From Leisingera aquaemixtae (GTDB lineage Bacteria; Pseudomonadota; Alphaproteobacteria; Rhodobacterales; Rhodobacteraceae): a DNA stretch of 64,000 nucleotides. Shown piece by piece: positions 18,805 through 26,725 of the stretch. The DNA is taken from contig NZ_CYSR01000011.1 in assembly GCF_001458395.1 (NCBI RefSeq), positions 62,001 through 126,000 of the forward strand, read 5' to 3'. Position 1 is the first letter of the stretch; each line of letters begins with the position of its first letter. Under the pieces are notes generated by a model. That model was given only the letters and a program-made list of their open reading frames with translations. It had not been told where the DNA came from and searched no databases. A program made the position numbers and the translations under genes.

Positions 18805-19149
18805 TCAGGAATTTGCGTTAGCAGGCGCGGTTGCTTCGCTCAGCGAACCATAGAGGTCAAAGACCGTGTCCATCCGGGTCAGCCGGAAAACCTTTTCCAC
18901 CATCGGGGTCAGCCCGGCGAGGTCCAGCTTGCGGCTGCCGCCCAGCTGTTTCATCGCAGCGACAATCGCGCCAAGCCCGCTGGAATCGATGAACTGGACT
19001 TCGGACAGGTCCAGAATCACCCGGCTGGGTCCGCTTTCGGTTTCCGTCCGCATGTCCTCTTTGAATTGGATGGCCATGGCGGCGTCAATACGTTCGGCAT
19101 TGACTTTGACGATCTGGACATCGTCCGTCATGGTGGTCGTCAGGCTCAT
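18805..19149 (-). CDS. STAS-domain anti-sigma factor antagonist
   Basis: 114-residue SpoIIAA/RsbV-like protein. VILDLSEVQFIDSSGLGAIV holds the phospho-acceptor serine in D-S-S-G-L-G. Unphosphorylated protein would bind the RsbW-like kinase and free its target, the partner-switching mechanism. First gene of the two-gene operon; GGGGGAAG precedes the ATG. No sigma factor or PP2C phosphatase is in the window, so the controlled target lies elsewhere. Confidence 0.9.
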   Translation of the reverse strand: MSLTTTMTDDVQIVKVNAERIDAAMAIQFKEDMRTETESGPSRVILDLSEVQFIDSSGLGAIVAAMKQLGGSRKLDLAGLTPMVEKVFRLTRMDTVFDLYGSLSEATAPANANS

Positions 19150-19243
19150 TTCTTCCCCCGGGATGTAACGTTATTTGGATGCACTCTAGACCGCAAAGCT
19201 TACTTTTCTGTAGGTATAATTTTGACGATTGGAGGAAAATTGC

Positions 19244-20416
19244 ATGAAAGATGTTGTTATCGCCGGAGCAGCCCGGACGCCGATGGGCGGGTTCCAGGGG
19301 ATGTACGACGGGGTGACGGCTTCGGAGCTTGGCGGCGCGGCCATCCGGGCGGCCCTCGAAGGCGCCGGCGCTGCCACTGTCGACGAGGTGCTGATGGGCT
19401 GTGTGCTGCCTGCGGGCCAGGGCCAGGCGCCTGCGCGCCAGGCCGGGTTTGCGGCGGGCCTGGGCGAAGAGGTGCCGGCCACCACTCTCAACAAGATGTG
19501 CGGCTCGGGCATGAAGGCGGCGATGATCGCCTTTGACCAGATTGCGCTGGGCCACGCGGACACGATGATCGCCGGCGGCATGGAGAGCATGACCAATGCG
19601 CCCTACATCCTGCCGAAAATGCGCGGCGGCGCCCGCATCGGCCACGGCCAGGTGATCGACCACATGTTCCTGGACGGGCTGGAAGATGCCTATGACAAGG
19701 GCCGCCTGATGGGCACCTTTGCCGAGGACTGCGCGGAAAAGTACCAGTTCACCCGCGAAGCCCAGGACGAATATGCGCTGAAATCGCTGTCCAACGCGCT
19801 GGACGCGCAGGCGAGCGGCGCCTTTGACGGCGAAATCGCCGCCGTGACCGTGAAAACCCGCAAGGGCGAAGTGGTGACGGATGCGGATGAGCAGCCGAAA
19901 TCGGCACGCCCGGAAAAGATCCCGACGCTGAAACCGGCGTTCCGCAAGGACGGCACCGTGACCGCCGCCAATGCCTCCTCCATTTCGGACGGTGCCGCGG
20001 CGCTCGTGCTGGCCTCCGCTGAGGCTGCCGAGGCCCAGGGCCTGAAGGTCCGCGCCCGCATCCTGGGCCATGCCAGCCACGCGCAGGCGCCGGGCTGGTT
20101 CACCACCGCACCGGTTCCGGCCGCGCAGAAGCTGCTGAAATCCATCGGCTGGACGGTTGAGGACGTCGATCTTTGGGAGGTGAATGAGGCTTTTGCCGTG
20201 GTGCCGATGGCCTTCATGCACGAAATGGGCCTGCCGCGCGACAAGGTGAATGTGAACGGCGGCGCCTGTGCGCTGGGCCACCCGATCGGCGCCTCCGGTG
20301 CGCGGATCATGGTGACCCTGCTGAACGCATTGGAAAAGCGCGGCCTCAAGCGCGGCGTGGCCGCCATCTGCATCGGCGGCGGCGAAGGCACCGCGATTGC
20401 GATCGAGCGGGTGTGA
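19244..20416 (+). CDS. Acetyl-CoA C-acetyltransferase (thiolase II)
   Basis: 390-residue thiolase. Acyl-accepting Cys86 in NKMCGSGMKA, catalytic His in NVNGGACALGHPIGASGAR, and the second Cys in ICIGGGEGTA. Condenses two acetyl-CoA to acetoacetyl-CoA or the reverse; used for polyhydroxybutyrate or ketone-body metabolism, but no phaB/phaC or atoDA neighbour is present to decide. GGAGGA upstream fixes the start at 19244 rather than the in-frame codon at 19229. A TATAAT-like box (19215-19220) lies just upstream. Confidence 0.93.
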   Translation: MKDVVIAGAARTPMGGFQGMYDGVTASELGGAAIRAALEGAGAATVDEVLMGCVLPAGQGQAPARQAGFAAGLGEEVPATTLNKMCGSGMKAAMIAFDQIALGHADTMIAGGMESMTNAPYILPKMRGGARIGHGQVIDHMFLDGLEDAYDKGRLMGTFAEDCAEKYQFTREAQDEYALKSLSNALDAQASGAFDGEIAAVTVKTRKGEVVTDADEQPKSARPEKIPTLKPAFRKDGTVTAANASSISDGAAALVLASAEAAEAQGLKVRARILGHASHAQAPGWFTTAPVPAAQKLLKSIGWTVEDVDLWEVNEAFAVVPMAFMHEMGLPRDKVNVNGGACALGHPIGASGARIMVTLLNALEKRGLKRGVAAICIGGGEGTAIAIERV

Positions 20417-20464
20417 CCTTCACCTTTGCAAAATACTCTCGGGGGTGAATTGACCGCGAGGTCA

Positions 20465-20487
20465 AGAGGGGGCAGACAGCCCCCTCT
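20465..20487 (+). terminator. Hairpin after thiolase gene
   Basis: AGAGGGGGC (20465-20473) pairs perfectly with GCCCCCTCT (20479-20487) over AGACA. No U-run; it stands directly before the msrC ribosome-binding site. Confidence 0.6.
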
Positions 20488-20511
20488 GCTGCGTTGAAGG
20501 AGAGCAAGCCC

Positions 20512-20967
20512 ATGCGGGCCGATTACGAAACCCTGGCCAAGACCATCGCATCGCTGACCGAAGTCGAAACAGACGAAGTGGCGCTGATGGCCACCGTCGC
20601 CTGCGAGGTGCATCACGCCGACGGCCGGTTCGACTGGACCGGCTTTTACCGCGTTGCGGCACCGCAGCTGCTGAAGATCGGCCCCTATCAGGGCGGTCAT
20701 GGCTGCCTGCAGATACCGTTCTCCCGCGGCGTTTGCGGTGCGGCTGCGCGCAGCGGCGCGGTGCAGCTGGTGCCCGATGTGGACGCCTTTCACGGCCATA
20801 TCGCCTGTGCCTCTTCCACCCGGTCGGAACTGGTGCTGCCGGTCTGGAACGGCGCCGGGGAGCTGATCGGGGTGTTTGACATCGACAGCGACCAGCCCGA
20901 TGCCTTCACCCAGGAAGACGCGGACCAGCTGGCCGCGATCCTGCGGCAGGTGTTCGGCCGCAGCTGA
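20512..20967 (+). CDS. msrC: Free methionine-(R)-sulfoxide reductase (GAF, fRMsr)
   Basis: 151-residue GAF-domain enzyme reducing free Met-R-sulfoxide with thioredoxin. Cys65, Cys75 and Cys99 occur in GCLQIPFSRGVCGAAA and FHGHIACAS; their spacing (10 and 24) equals that of the three catalytic or resolving cysteines of E. coli fRMsr (84, 94, 118). The second half ends SELVLPVWNGAGELIGVFD, typical of the family. GAAGGAGAG sets the start at the ATG 20512. Followed by a terminator. Confidence 0.88.
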   Translation: MRADYETLAKTIASLTEVETDEVALMATVACEVHHADGRFDWTGFYRVAAPQLLKIGPYQGGHGCLQIPFSRGVCGAAARSGAVQLVPDVDAFHGHIACASSTRSELVLPVWNGAGELIGVFDIDSDQPDAFTQEDADQLAAILRQVFGRS

Positions 20968-21035
20968 TTCGGGTGCAGGGGCTTTGCCCCTCGGCCTGGC
21001 GGCCTCACCCCAGAGTATTTCTTGAAAGATGAAAG

Positions 21036-21066
21036 AACCCTGCGCCTTGATGCGCCGGGTTTTTTT
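21036..21066 (+). terminator. Rho-independent terminator of msrC
   Basis: AACCC-T-GCGC (21036-21045) pairs with GCGC-C-GGGTT (21052-21061) with one internal mismatch, followed by T's to 21066. It lies directly before the regulatory region of the XRE-cupin gene. Confidence 0.75.
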
Positions 21067-21081
21067 ATGGGAAAAGCCTTC

Positions 21082-21147
21082 CGTGAAAAAATGCTTGGAA
21101 ATTTCACAGACTCAGGTCATCGTGAAAATTGAACGGAATTTTTCACG
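21082..21147. promoter_or_regulatory. Two GTGAAA/TTTCAC inverted repeats upstream of the XRE-cupin gene
   Basis: GTGAAA (21083-21088) with TTTCAC (21102-21107), then CGTGAAAA (21121-21128) with TTTTCACG (21140-21147), the latter an 8-bp perfect dyad with an 11-bp centre. All lie between a terminator and the GTG start at 21164. They look like operators for autoregulation by the downstream helix-turn-helix protein. Confidence 0.6.
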
Positions 21148-21163
21148 AGCGGGGAGAGAGGCT

Positions 21164-21733
21164 GTGAACGACCAGACCCTGGCAGCAGCGACACTGGGGG
21201 CCGATATCCGGGCCTTGCGCAAGGCGCGCGGGCTGACGCTGACGGATATTGCCGCGGTGCTGAACCGTTCGGTCGGCTGGCTGAGCCAGGTGGAGCGCGA
21301 CATGTCCGAGCCGTCGATCTCCGACCTGCGGCAGATTGCCGAGGCGCTGGGGGTGCCGATGTCGATGCTGTTTGCCCACGCCGGCGCCCCGGCGGATGAG
21401 CACGGCTATATCGTGCGCGCGGGCTCCCGCCGCCCGATGGGCTCGGGCGAGGAGGGGCTGATCGAAGAGCTTCTGTCGCCCGATCTGACCGACGATTTCG
21501 AGATGGTGCATTCCACCTTCCGGCCGCACTCGCAGATGCAGACACCGGCCAACCGGCCCACGCAGGAGGTCGGCTACATGATCTCGGGCAGGCTGGACCT
21601 GCTGATCGGCGGCCGCAGTTTCACCGTCAGTCCTGGCGACAGCTTCCGGATCAGGCACGAGCCTTATCAGTGGTCGAACCCCTATGACGCGCCCGCCGTG
21701 GCGGTCTGGGTGATCGCGCCGCCGGTTTATTAG
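21164..21733 (+). CDS. XRE-cupin transcriptional regulator
   Basis: 189 residues: HTH_3 domain about 10-65 (IRALRKARGLTLTDIAAVLN followed by SVGWLSQVERDMSEPSISDL) and a C-terminal cupin barrel (about 110-185, SGRLDLLIGGRSFTVSPGDS). Such regulators sense a small metabolite in the cupin and control amino-acid, polyamine or osmolyte catabolism. The GTG at 21164 is preferred because GGGGAGAGAGG lies directly before it and upstream codons run through the operator dyads. It heads the GFA/flavoprotein/methyltransferase run, so betaine-type one-carbon metabolism is the likely target. Confidence 0.9.
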   Translation: MNDQTLAAATLGADIRALRKARGLTLTDIAAVLNRSVGWLSQVERDMSEPSISDLRQIAEALGVPMSMLFAHAGAPADEHGYIVRAGSRRPMGSGEEGLIEELLSPDLTDDFEMVHSTFRPHSQMQTPANRPTQEVGYMISGRLDLLIGGRSFTVSPGDSFRIRHEPYQWSNPYDAPAVAVWVIAPPVY

Positions 21734-21742
21734 GAGGGGAGG

Positions 21743-22114
21743 ATGATCAAGGGTTCCTGCCTGTGCGGCGACATCCGGTTTGAAACCGCGGCCCGGCCGC
21801 AGGGTGCCTCGATGTGCCATTGCAGCCAGTGCCGCAAGCAGTCGGGCGGCATCTGGGCCTCTGCGCAGGTGCGCGACGAGGATCTTATCATCACTGGTCC
21901 GGTAAGCTGGTTCGAGGCAACGCCGCAGGCCAAACGCGGCAGCTGCCCGCGCTGCGGCTGCTTCCTGTTCTGGAAAGGCAAGGGCGAAGACACCACCAGT
22001 TTCGCTTTGGGCGCTGTCGAGGGGGCCACCGGCCTCAGCATCGAAAAGCACATCTTTACCGCCTTTAAGGGCGATTACTACGACATCGCGGACGGCGTGC
22101 CGCAAGAGGACTGA
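21743..22114 (+). CDS. GFA (CENP-V/Gfa) family zinc protein
   Basis: 123-residue Mss4-like zinc protein of the glutathione-dependent formaldehyde-activating family. Zn ligands: C-L-C-G near residue 6, C-H-C-S-Q-C about 25-30, and C-P-R-C-G-C about 68-73. It may trap formaldehyde released by the neighbouring demethylating flavoproteins, an inference from position and family name; many GFA proteins lack proven activity. 9 bp after the regulator and 15 bp before the dehydrogenase, so in the same operon. Confidence 0.87.
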   Translation: MIKGSCLCGDIRFETAARPQGASMCHCSQCRKQSGGIWASAQVRDEDLIITGPVSWFEATPQAKRGSCPRCGCFLFWKGKGEDTTSFALGAVEGATGLSIEKHIFTAFKGDYYDIADGVPQED

Positions 22115-22129
22115 CATCAGGGAGCAATC

Positions 22130-24577
22130 ATGTCCGATTTTCCATCCAAGGCCCGTGTGGTCATCATCGGCGGCGGCGTCGTCGGCTGTTCGGCACTCTA
22201 TCACCTGGCCAAGAAGGGCTGGACCGACTGCGTGCTCCTGGAGAAGAACGAGCTGACGGCAGGCTCGACCTGGCACGCGGCGGGCAATGTCCCGACCTTT
22301 TCGACCTCCTGGTCGATCATGAACATGCAGCGCTATTCGACCGAACTGTATTCCCGCCTCGGCGAAGAGGTCGATTACCCGATGAATTACCACCAGACCG
22401 GTTCGATCCGTCTGGCCCATACCAAGGAGCGGATGCAGGAGTTTGAGCGCGCCTGTTCGATGGGCCGCTACCAGGGCATCGGGATGGAAATCTGGACGCC
22501 TGAGCAGGCCAAGGAGCGCTACCCTTTCCTGGAAACCCACGATCTGAAGGGGGTGCTGTGGGATCCGTCAGACGGCGACATCGACCCGGCGCAGGTGACG
22601 CAGGCGCTGGCCAAGGGCGCCCGCGACATGGGCGCGAGGATCATCCGCTTTTGCCCGGCAACCGGTGTCACCCAGAAGGAAGACAAGACCTGGATCGTGC
22701 ATACCGGGAAGGGCGATATCGCCTGTGATTATGTGGTGAACGCCGCCGGTTATTATGCCCAGCGTGTCGGAGAGTGGTTCAAGCCCTATGGCGGCCGCAC
22801 CGTGCCGATGATGGTGATGAGCCACCAGTATCTGCTGACCGAGCAAATCCCCGAGATCGAAGAGCATACCAAGAAGACCGGCAAGAAGCTGCCGCTGATC
22901 CGCGACGTGGATGTGTCCTACTACCTGCGTCAGGAGAAGAACGGCTACAACCTTGGCCCCTACGAGCCGAACTGCAAAGGCCATTGGATGTCTGAGGACG
23001 ACCGGATGCCGGACGATTTTTCGTTCCAGCTGTGGTCGGACGATCTGGACCGGATCGAGGATATCGTAACCGACGCGATGGAGCGGGTGCCGCTGATGGC
23101 GTCCTCCGGCGTCTCCAGCGTGATCAACGGCCCGATCCCCTATGCCCCCGACGGTCTGCCGCTGATCGGCCCGATGCCCGGTGTGGACAACGCGTTTGAG
23201 GCCTGCGTCTTTACCTTTGGCATCGCTCAGGGCGGCGGTGCCGGCAAGGTGCTGGCGGAATGGATCGCCGACGGCCAGACCGAGTGGGACATGTGGGCGG
23301 TCGATCCGCGCCGCTATACCGACTACACCGACCAGGATTACTGCAACAAGAAAGGCATGGAGGTTTACGGCAACGAATACGCCATGCACTTCCCGCACCA
23401 CGAATGGCCGGCCGCGCGCGGCAAGAAGGTCAGCCAGGTGCATGGCCGTATCAAGGAGCTGGGCGGCCAGATGGGCGCCTACAACGGCTGGGAGCGCGCC
23501 AACTGGTTTGCAAAGGATGGTGACGACACCTCCGAGGAGGCCACCCATACCTGGGGCCGCTCCGGCCCGTGGCAGCAGCGGATCAAGGAAGAATGCGAAG
23601 CGGTCCGCGACGGTGTTGGCGTGCTGGACCTGCCGGGTTTCTCCCGCTTCAACCTGGACGGCGAGGGCGCAGCCGAGTTTCTGCGCGGGATGATCACCGG
23701 GGGTCTGCCCAAGGCGGGCCGGATGAACCTGGTCTACTTCTCGGACAACCGCGGCCGCATCCTGACCGAGATGTCCTGCATCCGCCATGGCGAGGACCAC
23801 TTCACCCTGATCACCGCGGGCTCGGCCCAGTGGCATGACTTTGAGATCCTGAAGAAGGCGCTGCCTGAGGGTCTGACCCTGACCGACCGCACCACGGACT
23901 TCGCGACCATGATCGTCACCGGACCGAAATCGCGGGAGCTGCTGGAGGGCATCTCGGATGCCGATCTGTCGCTGGGCTGGCTGACCCATCAGGAAGCCGC
24001 CGTCGCGGGCAAGCCCGCCTTCCTGGCGCGGGTGTCCTTTGCCGGCGAGCTGGGCTGGGAGGTCCATTGCGCCAACGCGCATCAGCCGGAGATTTACGAG
24101 GCCCTGCTGGCGGGCGGCGCCAAGCCGTTTGGCATGTATGCGCTGAACGCCCTGCGCATCGAGAAGGGTTACCGCACCTGGAAGGGCGACCTATCCACCG
24201 ACTACTCGCTGCTCGAAGGCGGGCTGGAGCGGTTCGTCAGGCTGGACAAACCGCAGGACTTCCCGGGCAAGGCCGCGATCCAGGCCGAAAAGCAGCGTGG
24301 GGTGAAGAAATCCTTTGTCACCCTGATTGTCGACGCCGGTGAGGCGGATGCGCCCTACATGTCCTGCATCTGGAAGGATGGGGAAATCGTGGGCGAAACC
24401 ACTTCCGGCGACTGGGGCTACCGTGTGAATGCCTCCATCGCGCTGGGCATGGTGCGCGCCGATCTGGCGGTGCCGGGAACCGGGCTGGAGGTCGAGATCT
24501 ACGGCGCGAAATACCGCGCGGTGGTTCAGAAGGACGAACCGCTGTGGGATCCGGCGAACGCGCGGTTGCGCGCCTGA
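22130..24577 (+). CDS. FAD-dependent demethylating dehydrogenase (dimethylglycine/sarcosine dehydrogenase type), paralogue 1
   Basis: 815 residues: N-terminal DAO Rossmann domain (RVVIIGGGVVGCSALYHLAK), His49 in AGSTWHAAG, the site of covalent FAD in dimethylglycine and sarcosine dehydrogenases, an FAO_M linker around 370-430, and C-terminal GCV_T and GCV_T_C folate-binding domains (about 430-810). Removes an N-methyl group and transfers the one-carbon unit to tetrahydrofolate. Dimethylglycine, sarcosine or another N-methyl amine cannot be separated by eye. A second paralogue at 26726 shares layout and His49. GGGAG precedes the ATG. Confidence 0.88.
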   Translation: MSDFPSKARVVIIGGGVVGCSALYHLAKKGWTDCVLLEKNELTAGSTWHAAGNVPTFSTSWSIMNMQRYSTELYSRLGEEVDYPMNYHQTGSIRLAHTKERMQEFERACSMGRYQGIGMEIWTPEQAKERYPFLETHDLKGVLWDPSDGDIDPAQVTQALAKGARDMGARIIRFCPATGVTQKEDKTWIVHTGKGDIACDYVVNAAGYYAQRVGEWFKPYGGRTVPMMVMSHQYLLTEQIPEIEEHTKKTGKKLPLIRDVDVSYYLRQEKNGYNLGPYEPNCKGHWMSEDDRMPDDFSFQLWSDDLDRIEDIVTDAMERVPLMASSGVSSVINGPIPYAPDGLPLIGPMPGVDNAFEACVFTFGIAQGGGAGKVLAEWIADGQTEWDMWAVDPRRYTDYTDQDYCNKKGMEVYGNEYAMHFPHHEWPAARGKKVSQVHGRIKELGGQMGAYNGWERANWFAKDGDDTSEEATHTWGRSGPWQQRIKEECEAVRDGVGVLDLPGFSRFNLDGEGAAEFLRGMITGGLPKAGRMNLVYFSDNRGRILTEMSCIRHGEDHFTLITAGSAQWHDFEILKKALPEGLTLTDRTTDFATMIVTGPKSRELLEGISDADLSLGWLTHQEAAVAGKPAFLARVSFAGELGWEVHCANAHQPEIYEALLAGGAKPFGMYALNALRIEKGYRTWKGDLSTDYSLLEGGLERFVRLDKPQDFPGKAAIQAEKQRGVKKSFVTLIVDAGEADAPYMSCIWKDGEIVGETTSGDWGYRVNASIALGMVRADLAVPGTGLEVEIYGAKYRAVVQKDEPLWDPANARLRA

Positions 24578-24589
24578 TCAAAGGGGATG

Positions 24590-24615
24590 AGCCCGGGCCG
24601 CGATCTGCCCGGGCT
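24590..24615 (+). terminator. Perfect hairpin after the first dehydrogenase
   Basis: AGCCCGGGC (24590-24598) pairs with GCCCGGGCT (24607-24615), loop of eight. No U-tract, so perhaps an mRNA-stabilising or attenuating stem inside the operon. Confidence 0.5.
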
Positions 24616-24701
24616 GGTGCCGCATTGCAAGACAGCCTGCGCCGCCGGACCGGTTCCTGTAACCTGGCGGCGCTTGGCACCGGTAAAAAGGATGGTTTGG
24701 T

Positions 24702-25598
24702 ATGGCGGAAATCACGCTTCTGGACGGCTCGATCGGGCAGGAGGTTGTCAAACGCTCCGGCGACCGGGCAACGCCGCTCTGGTCTACTGCCGTCATGATG
24801 GACCGGCCCGAAGTGGTTGGCAGCATCCATGCCGATTATTTCGCCGCAGGCGCGACGATTGCCACAACAAACACTTATGCCGTGCTGCGCGACCGTCTGA
24901 AGCGCGCCGGCATCGAGGACCATTTTGTAGAGCTGCTGGAGAAAGCCGCGGCACAGGCGACGGCTGCCCGGGATGCGCATGGCTCCGGGCGCATCGCTGC
25001 TGCGCTGGGGCCGCTGATTGCCTCCTACCGTCCGGACATCTGCCCGCCGCACGATGAAGCGAAACATATCTATGCAGAGCTGGTCTCGCGGCTTGACCCT
25101 TCGGCTGATCTGTTCCTGATCGAAACCGTGTCTTCCGTTGAGCAGGCCAAAGGCGCGCTGCTGGGCTGCGCGGGCACCGACAAGCCGGTTTGGCTGGCCG
25201 TGTCCGTGAAGGACGACGACGGCACCCGGCTGCGTTCCGGAGAGCCGCTGGCAGCGCTTGCGCCGCTGGTTGAGGAGTTCCAGCCCGATGCAGTCCTGAT
25301 CAACTGTTCGCGGCCTGAGGTTGTCGGCAGCGGGCTAGACATCATCAAAGGCTTCGGCAAGCCGTTTGGAGCCTATGCCAACGGCTTCACCCGGATCTCC
25401 GAAGGCTTCCTGAAGGATGCGCCGACCGTCGACGCGCTGGAGCAGCGCCGGGATCTGGGGCCCGAACCTTATGCGGCCTTTGCGATGGGCTGGGTTGGCC
25501 AGGGCGCAACCATCGTCGGCGGCTGCTGCGAAATCGGCCCGGATCACATTGCCGAACTGGCCCGCCAGCTGCGTGCGGCCGGGCATCGGATCGTCTGA
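24702..25598 (+). CDS. Homocysteine S-methyltransferase (betaine-homocysteine type)
   Basis: 298-residue TIM-barrel zinc methyltransferase. Zn cysteines: INCS (about 206) and GGCCEIGP (about 273-274). The N-terminus LLDGSIGQEVVKRSG matches the L-D-G-x-x-G-x-E family start. Likely methyl donor is glycine betaine or a sulfonium such as S-methylmethionine; the flanking dimethylglycine-type dehydrogenases make betaine, with dimethylglycine as product, the best guess. The start at 24702 is an ATG 124 bp after the flavoprotein gene. Confidence 0.87.
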   Translation: MAEITLLDGSIGQEVVKRSGDRATPLWSTAVMMDRPEVVGSIHADYFAAGATIATTNTYAVLRDRLKRAGIEDHFVELLEKAAAQATAARDAHGSGRIAAALGPLIASYRPDICPPHDEAKHIYAELVSRLDPSADLFLIETVSSVEQAKGALLGCAGTDKPVWLAVSVKDDDGTRLRSGEPLAALAPLVEEFQPDAVLINCSRPEVVGSGLDIIKGFGKPFGAYANGFTRISEGFLKDAPTVDALEQRRDLGPEPYAAFAMGWVGQGATIVGGCCEIGPDHIAELARQLRAAGHRIV

Positions 25599-25628
25599 CA
25601 TCGTCTGCCCAGGGGAGGGGGGATTGGC

Positions 25629-26642
25629 ATGGCTGCTCCGGAAAAACCCAAAGCCGCGGATCCGGCCCGGGTCTGGACCATCGACATCATCGTCACCGAA
25701 GGCTTTGTCCTGGTCGAAATGTCGGCGATACTTGAGGTGCTCAGGATCGCCAACCGGGTGCTGGCGCAGCCGCCGTTCAGATGGAGGGTGCGCTCGCTGC
25801 AGGGCGGCCGCGTCGGCTGCCGCGCGGGCCTTAGCCTCGATACCGAACCTTTTGCGGCCAAGCCGGACGCCGATTTCGCCTTCTTCCTTGGCAACTCCGA
25901 CCCGGATCACCCGGGCCTCAGCCTGGGCCGGGTGATCTCCAGCTACACCTGCCGCGGCATCAAAGTCTACCTGCTGGCTGAGGCTGCGGCGCGGTATATC
26001 CGCGACCAGGGCGGGGCGTCCGGGCGGCTCACCACCCATTGGGAAAACTCCGCCCTTCTGCGCGAACGGATGGGGCTGACCGATTCCAGCCACGCGCTGG
26101 CCAGCGAGGACGGGCTGGTGGTGACCTGCGCCGGCATGGGATCGACCGTGGATATCATCCTGGCGCTGGTCGGGCGGCTCACCTCTGCCGCCGCGCAGAT
26201 GACCGTGGGCAACATCATGCTGCATGAACAGGTGCGCGATTTCTCCTCGCTGCAGCCCTTTGCCGGCGCCAGGCCAACCATCACCGGCGACAGCGACCTG
26301 GACCACTGCATCCGCATCATGCAGGACAATATCGAGGAACCGGTGCCGATCAGCGAAATCGTTGATGAGCTGGGCATCTCCACCCGCTCGTTGGAACGCA
26401 AGTTCAAGACGTTCCTCGGCACCAGCCCCAACGGTTTCTACCGGGAAATGCGGCTGTCGAAGGCCAACAATCTCCTGCTCAACACCACCATGAGCGTGCG
26501 GGAAATCGGCCTCGCCTGCGGCTTTCCGAACGGGTTTTCCAGCCTTTACAAAAGCTTTTTCGGCATCACCCCCTTTACCCTGCGCAAGCGCCGCAGGCTG
26601 GGGGAGGACGGGTCTGAAAATATCCTGAAGGCCGGAGAATAG
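25629..26642 (+). CDS. GlxA-family AraC regulator, GbdR-like
   Basis: 337 residues: N-terminal DJ-1/PfpI-like (GATase1-like) domain (about 15-205, IDIIVTEGFVLVEMSAILEV) and a C-terminal AraC double HTH (about 235-330, ISEIVDELGISTRSLERKFK and MRLSKANNLLLNTTMSVREI). This architecture is that of GbdR, the glycine-betaine/dimethylglycine activator of Pseudomonas, and the gene sits between a betaine-type methyltransferase and two N-demethylases, so regulation of this cluster is the natural inference. GGGGAGG precedes the ATG. Confidence 0.87.
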   Translation: MAAPEKPKAADPARVWTIDIIVTEGFVLVEMSAILEVLRIANRVLAQPPFRWRVRSLQGGRVGCRAGLSLDTEPFAAKPDADFAFFLGNSDPDHPGLSLGRVISSYTCRGIKVYLLAEAAARYIRDQGGASGRLTTHWENSALLRERMGLTDSSHALASEDGLVVTCAGMGSTVDIILALVGRLTSAAAQMTVGNIMLHEQVRDFSSLQPFAGARPTITGDSDLDHCIRIMQDNIEEPVPISEIVDELGISTRSLERKFKTFLGTSPNGFYREMRLSKANNLLLNTTMSVREIGLACGFPNGFSSLYKSFFGITPFTLRKRRRLGEDGSENILKAGE

Positions 26643-26725
26643 CCCCGGGAGTCTGACGTTTTTGATGCATTTTGCGCCGCCTATCCGTGATAAATCGGCC
26701 CGGACACTGAATGTGGAGCGATGAC

